This document shows, piece after piece, positions 18,076 through 25,654 of a DNA stretch of 36,217 nucleotides (positions within the stretch are counted from its first letter, which is position 1; every line of letters begins with the position of its first letter). Source of the DNA: Butyrivibrio sp. (GTDB lineage Bacteria; Bacillota; Clostridia; Lachnospirales; Lachnospiraceae). The notes below the pieces were generated by a model, which was given only the letters and a program-made list of their open reading frames with translations, was not told the DNA's origin and made no database searches. The position numbers and the translations under genes are program-made. The stretch lies in assembly GCA_024680925.1 (NCBI GenBank), contig JAILBM010000257.1, positions 1 to 36,217 on the forward strand. Direction: 5' to 3'.

Positions 18076-19050
18076 TCACTTTCTGTTTTTTAACCGCTTT
18101 TTATAGATTCTGATATCAGGGCCGGATAATTTAACCATGGAATAGTCAGATGCTATTCTGGAAAAAATTCGGTCTGAGTATAAGTTACGCAACCCCTCGA
18201 GATCAAGATTACTATTGATAATTGTGGAACGATTTCTGTTCTTACGTTCATTTAGACATGAAAAAAACTCGGAAGTAACGAAGTTGTTAGTACGTTCTGT
18301 TCCCAAGTCATCAATTATCAGTAAATCACAGTTATATAAATCCTCGTATAAATTATGAAGTTCATTTTTGTTATTATAGTCAAATGCATATTCCGAAAGC
18401 TTTTCGAACAAGGCAACGGAGCTGAAATACAGTACTGAATGGCCTAAATCCAAAATTTCTTTGGCTATGCAAATTGATAAGAAAGATTTACCAGTACCAA
18501 CTGTACCATAAAAGAAAATATTTTGGTAGTCAGTATTAAAATTATTAATAAAATTTTTGCAAGTCTCAAGAGCACCCTGAAAACGTTTTAAATCTTCTCC
18601 GGTGTAGTAGCTCTCAGACAAAAGAGAAAAATTGGCTGTTTGTGTAAGTTTTTGAAGATTTGACTGTTCGTAAAGATTATTTATTATCTTCTGTTTAAGA
18701 CAATGGCACTTCTGACCGTCAATATAACCTGTATCCTTGCAATCGGGACAGTTATATTTCAGGTCCAGATAGTCTTCCGGAAGGCCTGCTTCCCTAAGAA
18801 GTGCTTTTTTCTGAGATGTAATTTCTGAAAGTTTCTTTTTTAAAAGGTCTTTATTAAGGGTATGACCGTTAAGAAGAGCTTCCTTGGCAAAATTTAAGCT
18901 GATTTCAGGAATAGAATCTTCTAATTCTTTAAAACCGGGAACATGGTCATATACGTAAGCTATATGATCTGCTTGAGTTTTTCTGTTGGTTAAGCGGTTT
19001 TGTTCGTAGCCACGCATAATGGCATCGTATTGAAAATTACTTAAAGCCAA
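18076..19050 (-). CDS. dnaI: DnaI/DnaC-like helicase loader ATPase
   Basis: 324 residues. Proteins of this type load the replicative DnaB/DnaC helicase on DNA. The N-terminal part (about 1-120) binds helicase and ends in a zinc-type cluster CPDCKDTGYIDGQKCHC with Cys101, 104, 115 and 117. The AAA+ domain has Walker A GTVGTGKS at 182-189, Walker B LLIIDDLGTE with Asp247/248, and the sensor STIINSNLD. IstB transposase helpers share the ATPase fold, but the zinc cluster and the neighbouring DnaD-like gene point to the primosome. It follows the dnaD-like gene by 21 bases. Confidence 0.87.
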   Translation of the reverse strand: MALSNFQYDAIMRGYEQNRLTNRKTQADHIAYVYDHVPGFKELEDSIPEISLNFAKEALLNGHTLNKDLLKKKLSEITSQKKALLREAGLPEDYLDLKYNCPDCKDTGYIDGQKCHCLKQKIINNLYEQSNLQKLTQTANFSLLSESYYTGEDLKRFQGALETCKNFINNFNTDYQNIFFYGTVGTGKSFLSICIAKEILDLGHSVLYFSSVALFEKLSEYAFDYNNKNELHNLYEDLYNCDLLIIDDLGTERTNNFVTSEFFSCLNERKNRNRSTIINSNLDLEGLRNLYSDRIFSRIASDYSMVKLSGPDIRIYKKRLKNRK

Positions 19051-19071
19051 GACTGTCTCCTCCCATAACTG

Positions 19072-20163
19072 TTAATTATCCAAAAGCTGTTTTTCCAATT
19101 CGTCAAAATCATAAGCAGTAGACTGCTGGAATTGGTTGAAACGATTCTTCATATCAATAGAAGAAACTTTTTTATTGTTTCTCTCTCTGGCGATATTACT
19201 TGAAAAATTAGCATCAAGCCTTGTGATGTCACTCTTGGTCTTAACGTTATTTTCATACCAGTTTCTGAGAATGCTGTCACAGTACTTTAAACGATTGCGC
19301 TGAGTAGACATTACAGTACGGTCACAAGCCTCCATTATAATTGGCATAGAGAAGGAATATTCCCCCTGCCACCTACTGATATAGGAAACCTCCTTATCAG
19401 TAGGGGCATTTTCCATACCGAGCGCCTTCATTATATCAAGTACGGATTCATCATATTTATAAGTCTGCTGGCGAGCCTGCTTTGGAGTTGTAATTCCCAT
19501 TTCGGCCCAGTTAATGGCAACCTTTTCCATATATCTGAAATCTTTTTTATGATGATCAACGCAATATTGCATAAGAAAGTCAATGAGATCTGCAGAAAAA
19601 TGGAGCTCATCGTGAATATACAATATTGTGGTCATCTCGGTTGGATTAAGAGTTCTTCCAAAATACTGCTCTGCAATAAAAAGAAGAGGAGACAGATTGA
19701 CATCCTGCTGAAAGGACTCAAGCTGATCTGCAGTATAAGCCGGTTTTACAGGAGTTGTGGATGCCGGCATACTGATCTGTCTGATAGGAGCAATTTTTGC
19801 CGGAGCTTCCATAATGGTTTCCTGAACCGGAGAAGTCTCTTTTCTCTTTTTTATAGTTTTATGAGGAACGACATCTTCCATATGTACACTGGTAAGAAGG
19901 CCGGACTCATCATATTCAAGGCTGATAAGACCCAGCTTTTCCCAATAACGAAGTGAACGAAGCACATCCTTTTCTGTATGATTAAATTTGTCTGCCAGAT
20001 CTGAAACACTGGTAGGCAGATTTGCGCTCATCATTCTTAACAGATAAAGATAAATCTTTATCTGTGCATCATTCGCTTCTCCTAAATATTCGTCAATAAA
20101 AATGTTGGATACGGATGTTGAACTAACACCTGTATTTTGATTGATAGTTACTCGCCCCATCAT
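19072..20163 (-). CDS. DnaD-domain primosome protein (DnaB/DnaD-like)
   Basis: 363 residues. Such proteins bind DNA with DnaA and help recruit the helicase loader at origins and restart forks. The N-terminal winged-helix part (about 25-90, with ANLPTSVSDLADKFN and DVLRSLRYWEKLGLI) is followed by a Pro/Thr-rich linker (about 100-145), then two DnaD-type modules (about 150-235 and 245-330), the second with SDITRLDAN downstream. It could be named dnaD or dnaB, and I cannot choose between them. MM at the start: the ATG pair at 20163 has AGGTG about 12 bases upstream, a loose fit. It begins the dnaD-dnaI-prs operon. Confidence 0.85.
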   Translation of the reverse strand: MMGRVTINQNTGVSSTSVSNIFIDEYLGEANDAQIKIYLYLLRMMSANLPTSVSDLADKFNHTEKDVLRSLRYWEKLGLISLEYDESGLLTSVHMEDVVPHKTIKKRKETSPVQETIMEAPAKIAPIRQISMPASTTPVKPAYTADQLESFQQDVNLSPLLFIAEQYFGRTLNPTEMTTILYIHDELHFSADLIDFLMQYCVDHHKKDFRYMEKVAINWAEMGITTPKQARQQTYKYDESVLDIMKALGMENAPTDKEVSYISRWQGEYSFSMPIIMEACDRTVMSTQRNRLKYCDSILRNWYENNVKTKSDITRLDANFSSNIARERNNKKVSSIDMKNRFNQFQQSTAYDFDELEKQLLDN

Positions 20164-20231
20164 AAGTCATTTCACCTGTCTTTACTTAATTCATACCGGA
20201 TTTGTCCCCAAAGTTCTTCCGGACATAAAGA

Positions 20232-20240
20232 AGTATAGCA
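20232..20240 (-). promoter_or_regulatory. Extended -10 promoter of the dnaD-dnaI-prs operon
   Basis: On the minus strand TG-C-TATACT (20240-20232) forms an extended -10; the upstream -35 is poor. The leader between it and the dnaD ATG carries a small hairpin (CCGGA 20196-20200 with TCCGG 20218-20222). Confidence 0.5.
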
Positions 20241-20318
20241 TGTTAATTTTTAAAATAATATAGGTAAAACGACGAAGAAATGCAGTATTTATGCGGCTTG
20301 CGAGATTTTTGAGTTCCT

Positions 20319-20345
20319 TGTGGATTATGTGGATTGTGTGGATAT
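20319..20345. promoter_or_regulatory. Three tandem DnaA-box-like 9-mers
   Basis: TGTGGATTA, TGTGGATTG and TGTGGATAT abut exactly (20319-20327, 20328-20336, 20337-20345). Read on the minus strand they are one, two and one mismatch from the bacterial DnaA box TTATCCACA. They lie about 80-105 bases upstream of the dnaD promoter. Confidence 0.6.
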
Positions 20346-20366
20346 AAAAATCCGTTTCATAAGAGA

Positions 20367-20409
20367 AGCCGCTATGAATAGGGATTTTTTATTCCAATTC
20401 ATAGCGGCT
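20367..20409 (-). terminator. Long hairpin after murC, possible terminator
   Basis: AGCCGCTATGAAT (20367-20379) pairs perfectly with ATTCATAGCGGCT (20397-20409), 13 bp with a 17-base loop. It lies about 60 bases past the murC stop and before the dnaD promoter, so a terminator role is likely, but no U-tract follows directly on either strand. The rest of the 306-base gap holds the DnaA-box arrays and the dnaD promoter. Confidence 0.5.
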
Positions 20410-20449
20410 GTTTTCCACGAGGATAAGTCACATATTTTTTTGTTGGTTT

Positions 20450-20467
20450 AGTGGATAACGTGGATTA
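20450..20467. promoter_or_regulatory. Second tandem pair of DnaA-box-like 9-mers
   Basis: AGTGGATAA (20450-20458) and CGTGGATTA (20459-20467) abut exactly, like the trio at 20319-20345; they differ from the minus-strand box TTATCCACA by one and two bases. They end three bases before the murC stop codon. Confidence 0.5.
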
Positions 20468-20469
20468 TA

Positions 20470-21855
20470 TTATTTTCCCAGGAGACTTTCTCCTATTTTA
20501 ACAACATCTCCTGCACCCATAGTTATCAACAAGTCATCCATAGTGCAATTTTGCAAAAGAAATTTTTCTATTTCTTCAAAAGATGGAAAATAATAACATT
20601 CATGTCCAAGCTTTTGTATTTCCTGCTGAAGAGTTCTTGAACTTATGCCAAGATGATCTGTTTCTCTGGCAGCATATATATCTGCAAGAACTACCTTATC
20701 AGCTATGGACAGAGCCTTGGCAAATTCATTCATAAGAGCCTTTGTTCTTGTATAGGTATGAGGCTGGAATACACACCAAAGAGTCTTATGAGGATAGTTT
20801 TTGGCAGCAGTCAGGGTTGCTGTGATTTCTGTTGGATGATGAGCATAATCATCAACTATAGTAACTCCATCAACGATTCCTTTATGTTCAAAACGTCTGT
20901 TGGTTCCGGTAAAATCATGGAGAGCTGTAACAATTGCATTGTCATCTGCACCCATAAGATCTGCAACGGCAGCAGCGGCAATGGCATTATAAATATTATG
21001 CTCACCCGGAACACTTAATGATACCTTTGTTGAATTGCCACTCTTCCTATTAATAGTGAATGATCCATTAGCATATTCATCATAAGAAATATCTGTAGGA
21101 TAGTAGTCAAAACTGTTTTTGGAACCATAGGTAATAATATTGCATTTAAGGCCGGCAGTTATTTCTGAAAGATTTTCTATATCTCCATTAATAACAAGAG
21201 TTCCATCTTCAGGAAGGAGCTGACAAAACTTTTTAAAGGAATTTCTTATATCATCAAGATCTTTGAAAAAGTCAAGATGATCGGCATCAATATCCAGGAC
21301 AACTGCAATCTTAGGGAAAAAGCTAAGAAAGCTGTTAGTGTACTCACAGGCTTCCGTAACAAAGAATTGAGACTGTCCCACTCTGATGTTTCCATTGATA
21401 TCTTTAAATACACCGCCTATGGAAAGTGTAGGATCCATATCGGCAGTTAAAAGAATTTTGGAAATCATGGAAGTTGTGGTGGTTTTTCCGTGAGTTCCGC
21501 TGATGGCTACCGGAAGATCGTACTCTTTCATGATCTGTCCAAGAAGCTCAGCTCTGGTCATCATTGGTATGTTTTTTGCCTTGGCAGCAACAAATTCAGG
21601 ATTGTCAGGATGTACCGCTGCAGTGTAAACAACTGCATCGATAGGACCACAGGCATCGAGATTTTCACTTTTTTGTCCGTAAAATACCTTGATTCCCATT
21701 TGTTCCAAAGTTTTGGTCATTTCACTTTCTTTGGAATCAGAACCTGAAATCTTAAAACCTTTATCTTCGAGAATATGTGCCAGTCCACTCATAGATATTC
21801 CACCGATACCTATAAAATAAATGTGTGCAGGCTTATCAAATTTTATTTCAAACAT
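20470..21855 (-). CDS. murC: UDP-N-acetylmuramate--L-alanine ligase
   Basis: 461 residues, the family length. It adds L-alanine to UDP-MurNAc, the first amino-acid step of peptidoglycan precursor synthesis, in the cytoplasm. The N-terminal Rossmann domain starts HIYFIGIGGISMSGLA (11-26); the ATP-binding P-loop GTHGKTT is at 120-126; EACEY, DADHLDFFKD and NRRFEHKG with the HHPTEI motif are present. The ATG at 21855 has the modest ribosome site TAGGCG. It is separate from the dnaD operon downstream and has its own near-consensus promoter. Confidence 0.96.
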   Translation of the reverse strand: MFEIKFDKPAHIYFIGIGGISMSGLAHILEDKGFKISGSDSKESEMTKTLEQMGIKVFYGQKSENLDACGPIDAVVYTAAVHPDNPEFVAAKAKNIPMMTRAELLGQIMKEYDLPVAISGTHGKTTTTSMISKILLTADMDPTLSIGGVFKDINGNIRVGQSQFFVTEACEYTNSFLSFFPKIAVVLDIDADHLDFFKDLDDIRNSFKKFCQLLPEDGTLVINGDIENLSEITAGLKCNIITYGSKNSFDYYPTDISYDEYANGSFTINRKSGNSTKVSLSVPGEHNIYNAIAAAAVADLMGADDNAIVTALHDFTGTNRRFEHKGIVDGVTIVDDYAHHPTEITATLTAAKNYPHKTLWCVFQPHTYTRTKALMNEFAKALSIADKVVLADIYAARETDHLGISSRTLQQEIQKLGHECYYFPSFEEIEKFLLQNCTMDDLLITMGAGDVVKIGESLLGK

Positions 21856-21888
21856 TTAGCGCCTAGCCTTTTCTATTAAAATATTGCC

Positions 21889-21910
21889 AATATCATAGTT
21901 AAATGATATT
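21889..21910 (-). other. Hairpin in the murC leader
   Basis: AATATCAT (21889-21896) pairs with ATGATATT (21903-21910) around AGTTAA, between the murC promoter and its ATG. Its role is unknown; being AT-only it may be fortuitous. Confidence 0.35.
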
Positions 21911-21934
21911 TAAAAAATTATTTTGGCTTTGAAT

Positions 21935-21964
21935 ATTATATATCGTTAATCTTATAAGTGTCAA
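21935..21964 (-). promoter_or_regulatory. Consensus sigma-A promoter of murC
   Basis: On the minus strand TTGACA (21964-21959) and TATAAT (21940-21935), both perfect, are separated by 18 bases. Confidence 0.8.
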
Positions 21965-22033
21965 AAAAGTAGAGATTTCATAAAAATTCGTATAAAAAAG
22001 TAAGCTAAAGTAGAAAATTACTGCACATTTCAT

Positions 22034-22062
22034 TTGAGTTTGTGTTATACTTTTTTTATAAG
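22034..22062 (+). promoter_or_regulatory. Promoter of glgC-glgD
   Basis: TTGAGT (22034-22039), 17 bases, TATAAG (22057-22062). The leader of about 75 bases contains a possible upstream ATG at 22100 that is in frame but lacks a ribosome site. Confidence 0.5.
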
Positions 22063-22144
22063 TAAAAACGAGCGGTTTTCTTAATCATGCAATCATATAA
22101 TGATCAAATGCATAAGAACGAACTATTTACAGCGAGGTAGAATT

Positions 22145-23419
22145 ATGATCAAGAAAGAAATGATTGCCATGTTGCTTGCGGGGGGACAAGGAAGTAGACT
22201 TGGCGTTCTTACGGCGAATATGGCCAAACCAGCAGTATCATTTGGAGGTAAGTACAGAATTATTGATTTTCCACTCAGTAACTGTATAAACTCAGGTGTG
22301 GATACCGTTGGTGTTCTAACACAATATCAGCCACTTCGGCTAAACTCACACATTGGAATTGGTATTCCTTGGGATTTGGATAGGAATATCGGTGGAGTTT
22401 CTATACTTCCACCATACGAAAAAAGTACAGACAGTGAGTGGTATACCGGCACAGCAAATGCCATATATCAGAATTTGGAGTATATGGAGCAGTATAATCC
22501 TGATTATGTTCTTATTTTATCAGGTGACCACATATACAAGATGGACTATGAGACAATGCTTGATTTCCACAAAGCATCAGGAGCAGATGTTACTATTGCA
22601 GTTATGCCTGTTCCTATGGAGGAAGCTAGTCGTTTCGGTATTATGATTACCGATGATGACAGAAGGATTACAGACTTTGAGGAAAAGCCTGAACATCCAA
22701 GAAGTAATCTTGCTTCAATGGGAATTTATATTTTCTCATGGGAAACACTCAAAGAGTCTTTATTAAAAAATAAGACTCAGTCAGGACTGGATTTTGGTAA
22801 GCATATCATTCCTTATTGTAAGGACAACGGAAAGAGCTTATATGCTTATGAATTTGATGGTTACTGGAAGGATGTAGGAACTCTTACATCATATTGGGAA
22901 GCAAACATGGAACTTATTGATATTGTTCCTGAGTTTAACCTTTATGAAGAGTATTGGAAGATATATACAAGCAACCTCATTCAGCCACCACAGTATCTTG
23001 GACCGGATAGCATAATAGAGAGAAGTATCATTGGTGAAGGTACTGAGATATTTGGTGAAGTACATAACTCTGTTATAGGCAGAGGTGTCACAATTGGTAA
23101 AGGAACTGTAGTTAATCATTCAATCATAATGAATGGCAGCCATATTGGTGATAACTGTGTACTTGAAAAAGCAATCATCGCGGAAAATGTTAATGTCGGA
23201 GACGACGTTAGACTTGGTGTAGGTGAAGAAAAAGAAAACGAAACCAAACCGGGCATTTATCGTGAAGGCATCTGTACTATCGGTGAAAAGTCAGTAGTAC
23301 CAAGTGGTGTTTCAATAGGAAAGAACACTATGATTTCAGGAATTACAACACTGGAGGATTATCCGGGAAAACTTCTTGAAAGTGGCAGGACATTAGATAA
23401 GGCAGGTGATGAAGAGTGA
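22145..23419 (+). CDS. glgC: Glucose-1-phosphate adenylyltransferase, catalytic subunit
   Basis: 424 residues. It makes ADP-glucose from glucose-1-phosphate and ATP, the committed step of bacterial glycogen synthesis. The nucleotidyltransferase domain has [32 protein letters not shown] with its conserved Lys and Arg, GDHIYKMDY and DFEEKP; the C-terminal third is a left-handed beta-helix with repeated hexapeptides (about 285-400). I chose ATG 22145, preceded by GAGGT, rather than an upstream in-frame ATG at 22100, because homologues start at this MIKKEMIA position. Its TGA overlaps the glgD start by four bases. Confidence 0.95.
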   Translation: MIKKEMIAMLLAGGQGSRLGVLTANMAKPAVSFGGKYRIIDFPLSNCINSGVDTVGVLTQYQPLRLNSHIGIGIPWDLDRNIGGVSILPPYEKSTDSEWYTGTANAIYQNLEYMEQYNPDYVLILSGDHIYKMDYETMLDFHKASGADVTIAVMPVPMEEASRFGIMITDDDRRITDFEEKPEHPRSNLASMGIYIFSWETLKESLLKNKTQSGLDFGKHIIPYCKDNGKSLYAYEFDGYWKDVGTLTSYWEANMELIDIVPEFNLYEEYWKIYTSNLIQPPQYLGPDSIIERSIIGEGTEIFGEVHNSVIGRGVTIGKGTVVNHSIIMNGSHIGDNCVLEKAIIAENVNVGDDVRLGVGEEKENETKPGIYREGICTIGEKSVVPSGVSIGKNTMISGITTLEDYPGKLLESGRTLDKAGDEE

Positions 23420-24534
23420 GAGCGATTGGCATAATTTTAGCAGGTGGAAGCAGTAGCAGAATGCGCGAGCTTTCCACACGAAGAGCAGTATGCGCTATGC
23501 CTGTAGCAGGCTTCTATCGTAGTATAGACTTTGCCCTGAGCAGCATGGCGAACTCCCACATTCAGACGGTTGCAGTATTTACACAGTACAATGCTGGTAG
23601 CCTGAACGAGCATTTAAGCTCATCTAAATGGTGGGATTTTGGACGTAAACAAGGTGGTCTGTATGTATTTACTCCGGCTGTTAAGCCTACGGGTAACCTT
23701 TGGTACAGAGGTACAGCAGATGCGATAGCACAGAATCTTGAATTCTTAAAAAGCTGTCATGAGCCTTATGTAATAATTACATCAGGTGACTGTGTTTACA
23801 AGATGGATTTCAATAAGCTTCTTGAGTATCATATTGAAAAGCAGGCAGATATTACAGTTGTATGTAAAGATATGAATGCCGATATCGATACTGAGAGATT
23901 TGGAACCATCAGAATGAATGAAGAAAGCAGAATAGAAGAATTTGAAGAAAAACCTGTGGTTTCCAAATCAAATACTATATCCTGTGGTATATATGTTATC
24001 CGTCGTCGTCAGCTTATTGAGCTTATTGAAAAAGCCCAGGCTGAAGAGAGATATGATTTTGTCAGGGATATTCTTGTAAGATACAAGGATATGAAGCGGA
24101 TCTATGGATACAAGATCAAAGAATACTGGAATAACATTGCATCTGTAGAAGATTATTACAGAACAAATATGGACTTCTTAAAGCCTGATGTTCGTAAATA
24201 TTTCTTCTGGGATTATCCAAATGTTTATACCAAGGTACATGATTTACCGCCTGCTAAGTATAACGTGGGAGTAACAGTTAGAAATTCACTGGTTTCAAGT
24301 GGATGTATTATAAACGGAACTGTAGAAGATTCAGTTATTTTCAAATCCTCTTACGTTGGAAATAACTGCTATATTAAGAATTCTATCATCTTAAATGATG
24401 TTTATATCGGTGATAACACTCATATTGAGAACTGCATCGTAGAGAGCCGTGGAACAATTCAGGCTAATTCCTACTTTAAGGGAGAAAACGGCATCAGAAT
24501 CGTGATAGAGAATAACGAACGTTACGTCATCTAA
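23416..24534 (+). CDS. glgD: GlgD, non-catalytic partner of glucose-1-phosphate adenylyltransferase
   Basis: 372 residues, shorter than GlgC. In Firmicutes GlgD forms a heterotetramer with GlgC and tunes it; it has little activity alone. The nucleotide loop is altered (LAGGSSSRM instead of LAGGQGSRL) and the Lys of the AKPAV block in GlgC is missing ([17 protein letters not shown]), while GDCVYKMDF and EFEEKP persist. The signature [16 protein letters not shown] marks the GlgD branch; a shortened beta-helix ends the protein. The start is the GTG at 23416 in the overlap GTGA with the glgC stop, so translation is coupled. Confidence 0.94.
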   Translation: MRAIGIILAGGSSSRMRELSTRRAVCAMPVAGFYRSIDFALSSMANSHIQTVAVFTQYNAGSLNEHLSSSKWWDFGRKQGGLYVFTPAVKPTGNLWYRGTADAIAQNLEFLKSCHEPYVIITSGDCVYKMDFNKLLEYHIEKQADITVVCKDMNADIDTERFGTIRMNEESRIEEFEEKPVVSKSNTISCGIYVIRRRQLIELIEKAQAEERYDFVRDILVRYKDMKRIYGYKIKEYWNNIASVEDYYRTNMDFLKPDVRKYFFWDYPNVYTKVHDLPPAKYNVGVTVRNSLVSSGCIINGTVEDSVIFKSSYVGNNCYIKNSIILNDVYIGDNTHIENCIVESRGTIQANSYFKGENGIRIVIENNERYVI

Positions 24535-24571
24535 CAATAATTTGCTTCAATTAAAAAGAGGGGGTTACAGC

Positions 24572-24865
24572 ATGAATATCACAGATGTTCGCGTAAGAAA
24601 AGTTGCAAAACAGGGTAAGATGAGAGCAGTAGTATCAATTACATTTGATAATGAATTTGTAGTTCATGATATTAAAGTAATTGAAGGTGAGAAGGGATTG
24701 TTTATTGCAATGCCCAGCAAAAAGTCAGCAGATGGTGAGTACAGAGACATTGCACATCCTATCAATTCAGACATGCGTCAGCAGCTTCAGAAAATTATTC
24801 TCGAAGCTTTTGACAAGGCTGCAGATCCTGTACCTGCAGAAGATGCTTCTTCACAGGCTGAATAA
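24572..24865 (+). CDS. spoVG: Septation/sporulation regulator SpoVG
   Basis: 97 residues, the family length. SpoVG is a small nucleic-acid-binding regulator affecting septation, sporulation and envelope genes. The start [11 protein letters not shown] is the invariant N-terminus, and the FIAMPSKK and DIAHPINS blocks are diagnostic. ATG 24572 follows a strong GAGGGGG site; an in-frame TTG at 24542 is not used. It is 37 bases after glgD and probably shares its transcript; a terminator follows. Confidence 0.96.
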   Translation: MNITDVRVRKVAKQGKMRAVVSITFDNEFVVHDIKVIEGEKGLFIAMPSKKSADGEYRDIAHPINSDMRQQLQKIILEAFDKAADPVPAEDASSQAE

Positions 24866-24887
24866 AATAATCAAACAAGCATTTCAA

Positions 24888-24920
24888 GGCGTATCAGTTT
24901 TATACTGGTACGTCTTTTTT
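24888..24920 (+). terminator. Intrinsic terminator after spoVG
   Basis: An 11-bp stem (24888-24898 with 24904-24914, two G-U pairs) with a TTTAT loop is followed by six T at 24915-24920. It ends the glgC-glgD-spoVG unit. Confidence 0.85.
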
Positions 24921-24993
24921 ACGTAATAAAAAATGTCGCAAGCACTATTCGTTTTTTAAAAATTTAATTGTAATAGTGATAATCAGAATAATG

Positions 24994-25002
24994 TGGTAAA
25001 AT
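24994..25002 (+). promoter_or_regulatory. Extended -10 promoter of pth-mfd
   Basis: TG-G-TAAAAT at 24994-25002 within TAATGTGGTAAAAT (24989-25002), 33 bases before the pth ATG. No good -35. The same 14-mer recurs ahead of the aminotransferase gene. Confidence 0.5.
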
Positions 25003-25035
25003 CAAAAGACTAAAAGTAAAAAAAGAGGTTTTAAA

Positions 25036-25614
25036 ATGTATATTATTGCAGGACTTGGAAATCCGGAAAGAAAATATATCGGAACACGTCATAATGTTGG
25101 TTTTGCCACAATAGATAAACTGTCTGACACATATAATATTGGCCTGGATGGAACAAAATTCAACGGGGCCTACGGAAAGGGCATAATAGCAGGTGAAAAA
25201 GTGATTCTTCTCAAGCCCCTTACCTACATGAATCTTAGTGGTGAGTCTATCAGACCTTTGGCTGATTATTTTAAGGTAGATACCAGGACTCAGCTTATTG
25301 TTATTTCTGACGATATAGATTTAGATGTAGGTGCACTTAGAATAAGACCTAAAGGAAGCGCCGGAGGACATAACGGACTTAAGAGCATAATACAGCACCT
25401 GGGGCATGATGAGTTTGCAAGGGTAAGGGTCGGAGTAGGACACAAACCTCCGAAAATGGACCTGGCAGACTACGTACTTGGGCATTTTACCGGAGATGAT
25501 GAAAAGCTTATAGAGCTATCAATAGAAAATGCTGCAGATGCCATAAAAGAAATAATTGAAAATGGTACTGATTCGGCAATGAATAAATTTAACGGAAAAA
25601 AGGCAGAACTGTAA
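25036..25614 (+). CDS. pth: Peptidyl-tRNA hydrolase
   Basis: 192 residues. It releases peptides from peptidyl-tRNAs that drop off ribosomes. Family motifs: GLGNPERKYIGTRHNVGF with catalytic His19, KPLTYMNLSGE with Asn66, SDDIDLDVG with Asp92/93, and RPKGSAGGHNGLKSI with His112/Asn113. AAGAGG lies ahead of the ATG. In Bacillus the pth-mfd pair follows spoVG with genes between; here it follows spoVG directly after a terminator. mfd begins 40 bases downstream. Confidence 0.96.
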   Translation: MYIIAGLGNPERKYIGTRHNVGFATIDKLSDTYNIGLDGTKFNGAYGKGIIAGEKVILLKPLTYMNLSGESIRPLADYFKVDTRTQLIVISDDIDLDVGALRIRPKGSAGGHNGLKSIIQHLGHDEFARVRVGVGHKPPKMDLADYVLGHFTGDDEKLIELSIENAADAIKEIIENGTDSAMNKFNGKKAEL

Positions 25615-25654
25615 TATCAAAAACGCAGTTATTTATTTGATAAAGGATATTTAA

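Noticed and set aside
20319-20467. Chromosomal replication origin at the DnaA-box-like arrays
   Set aside because: Neither dnaA nor dnaN is nearby, boxes are imperfect and few, so gene regulation or DnaA titration is more likely than oriC.
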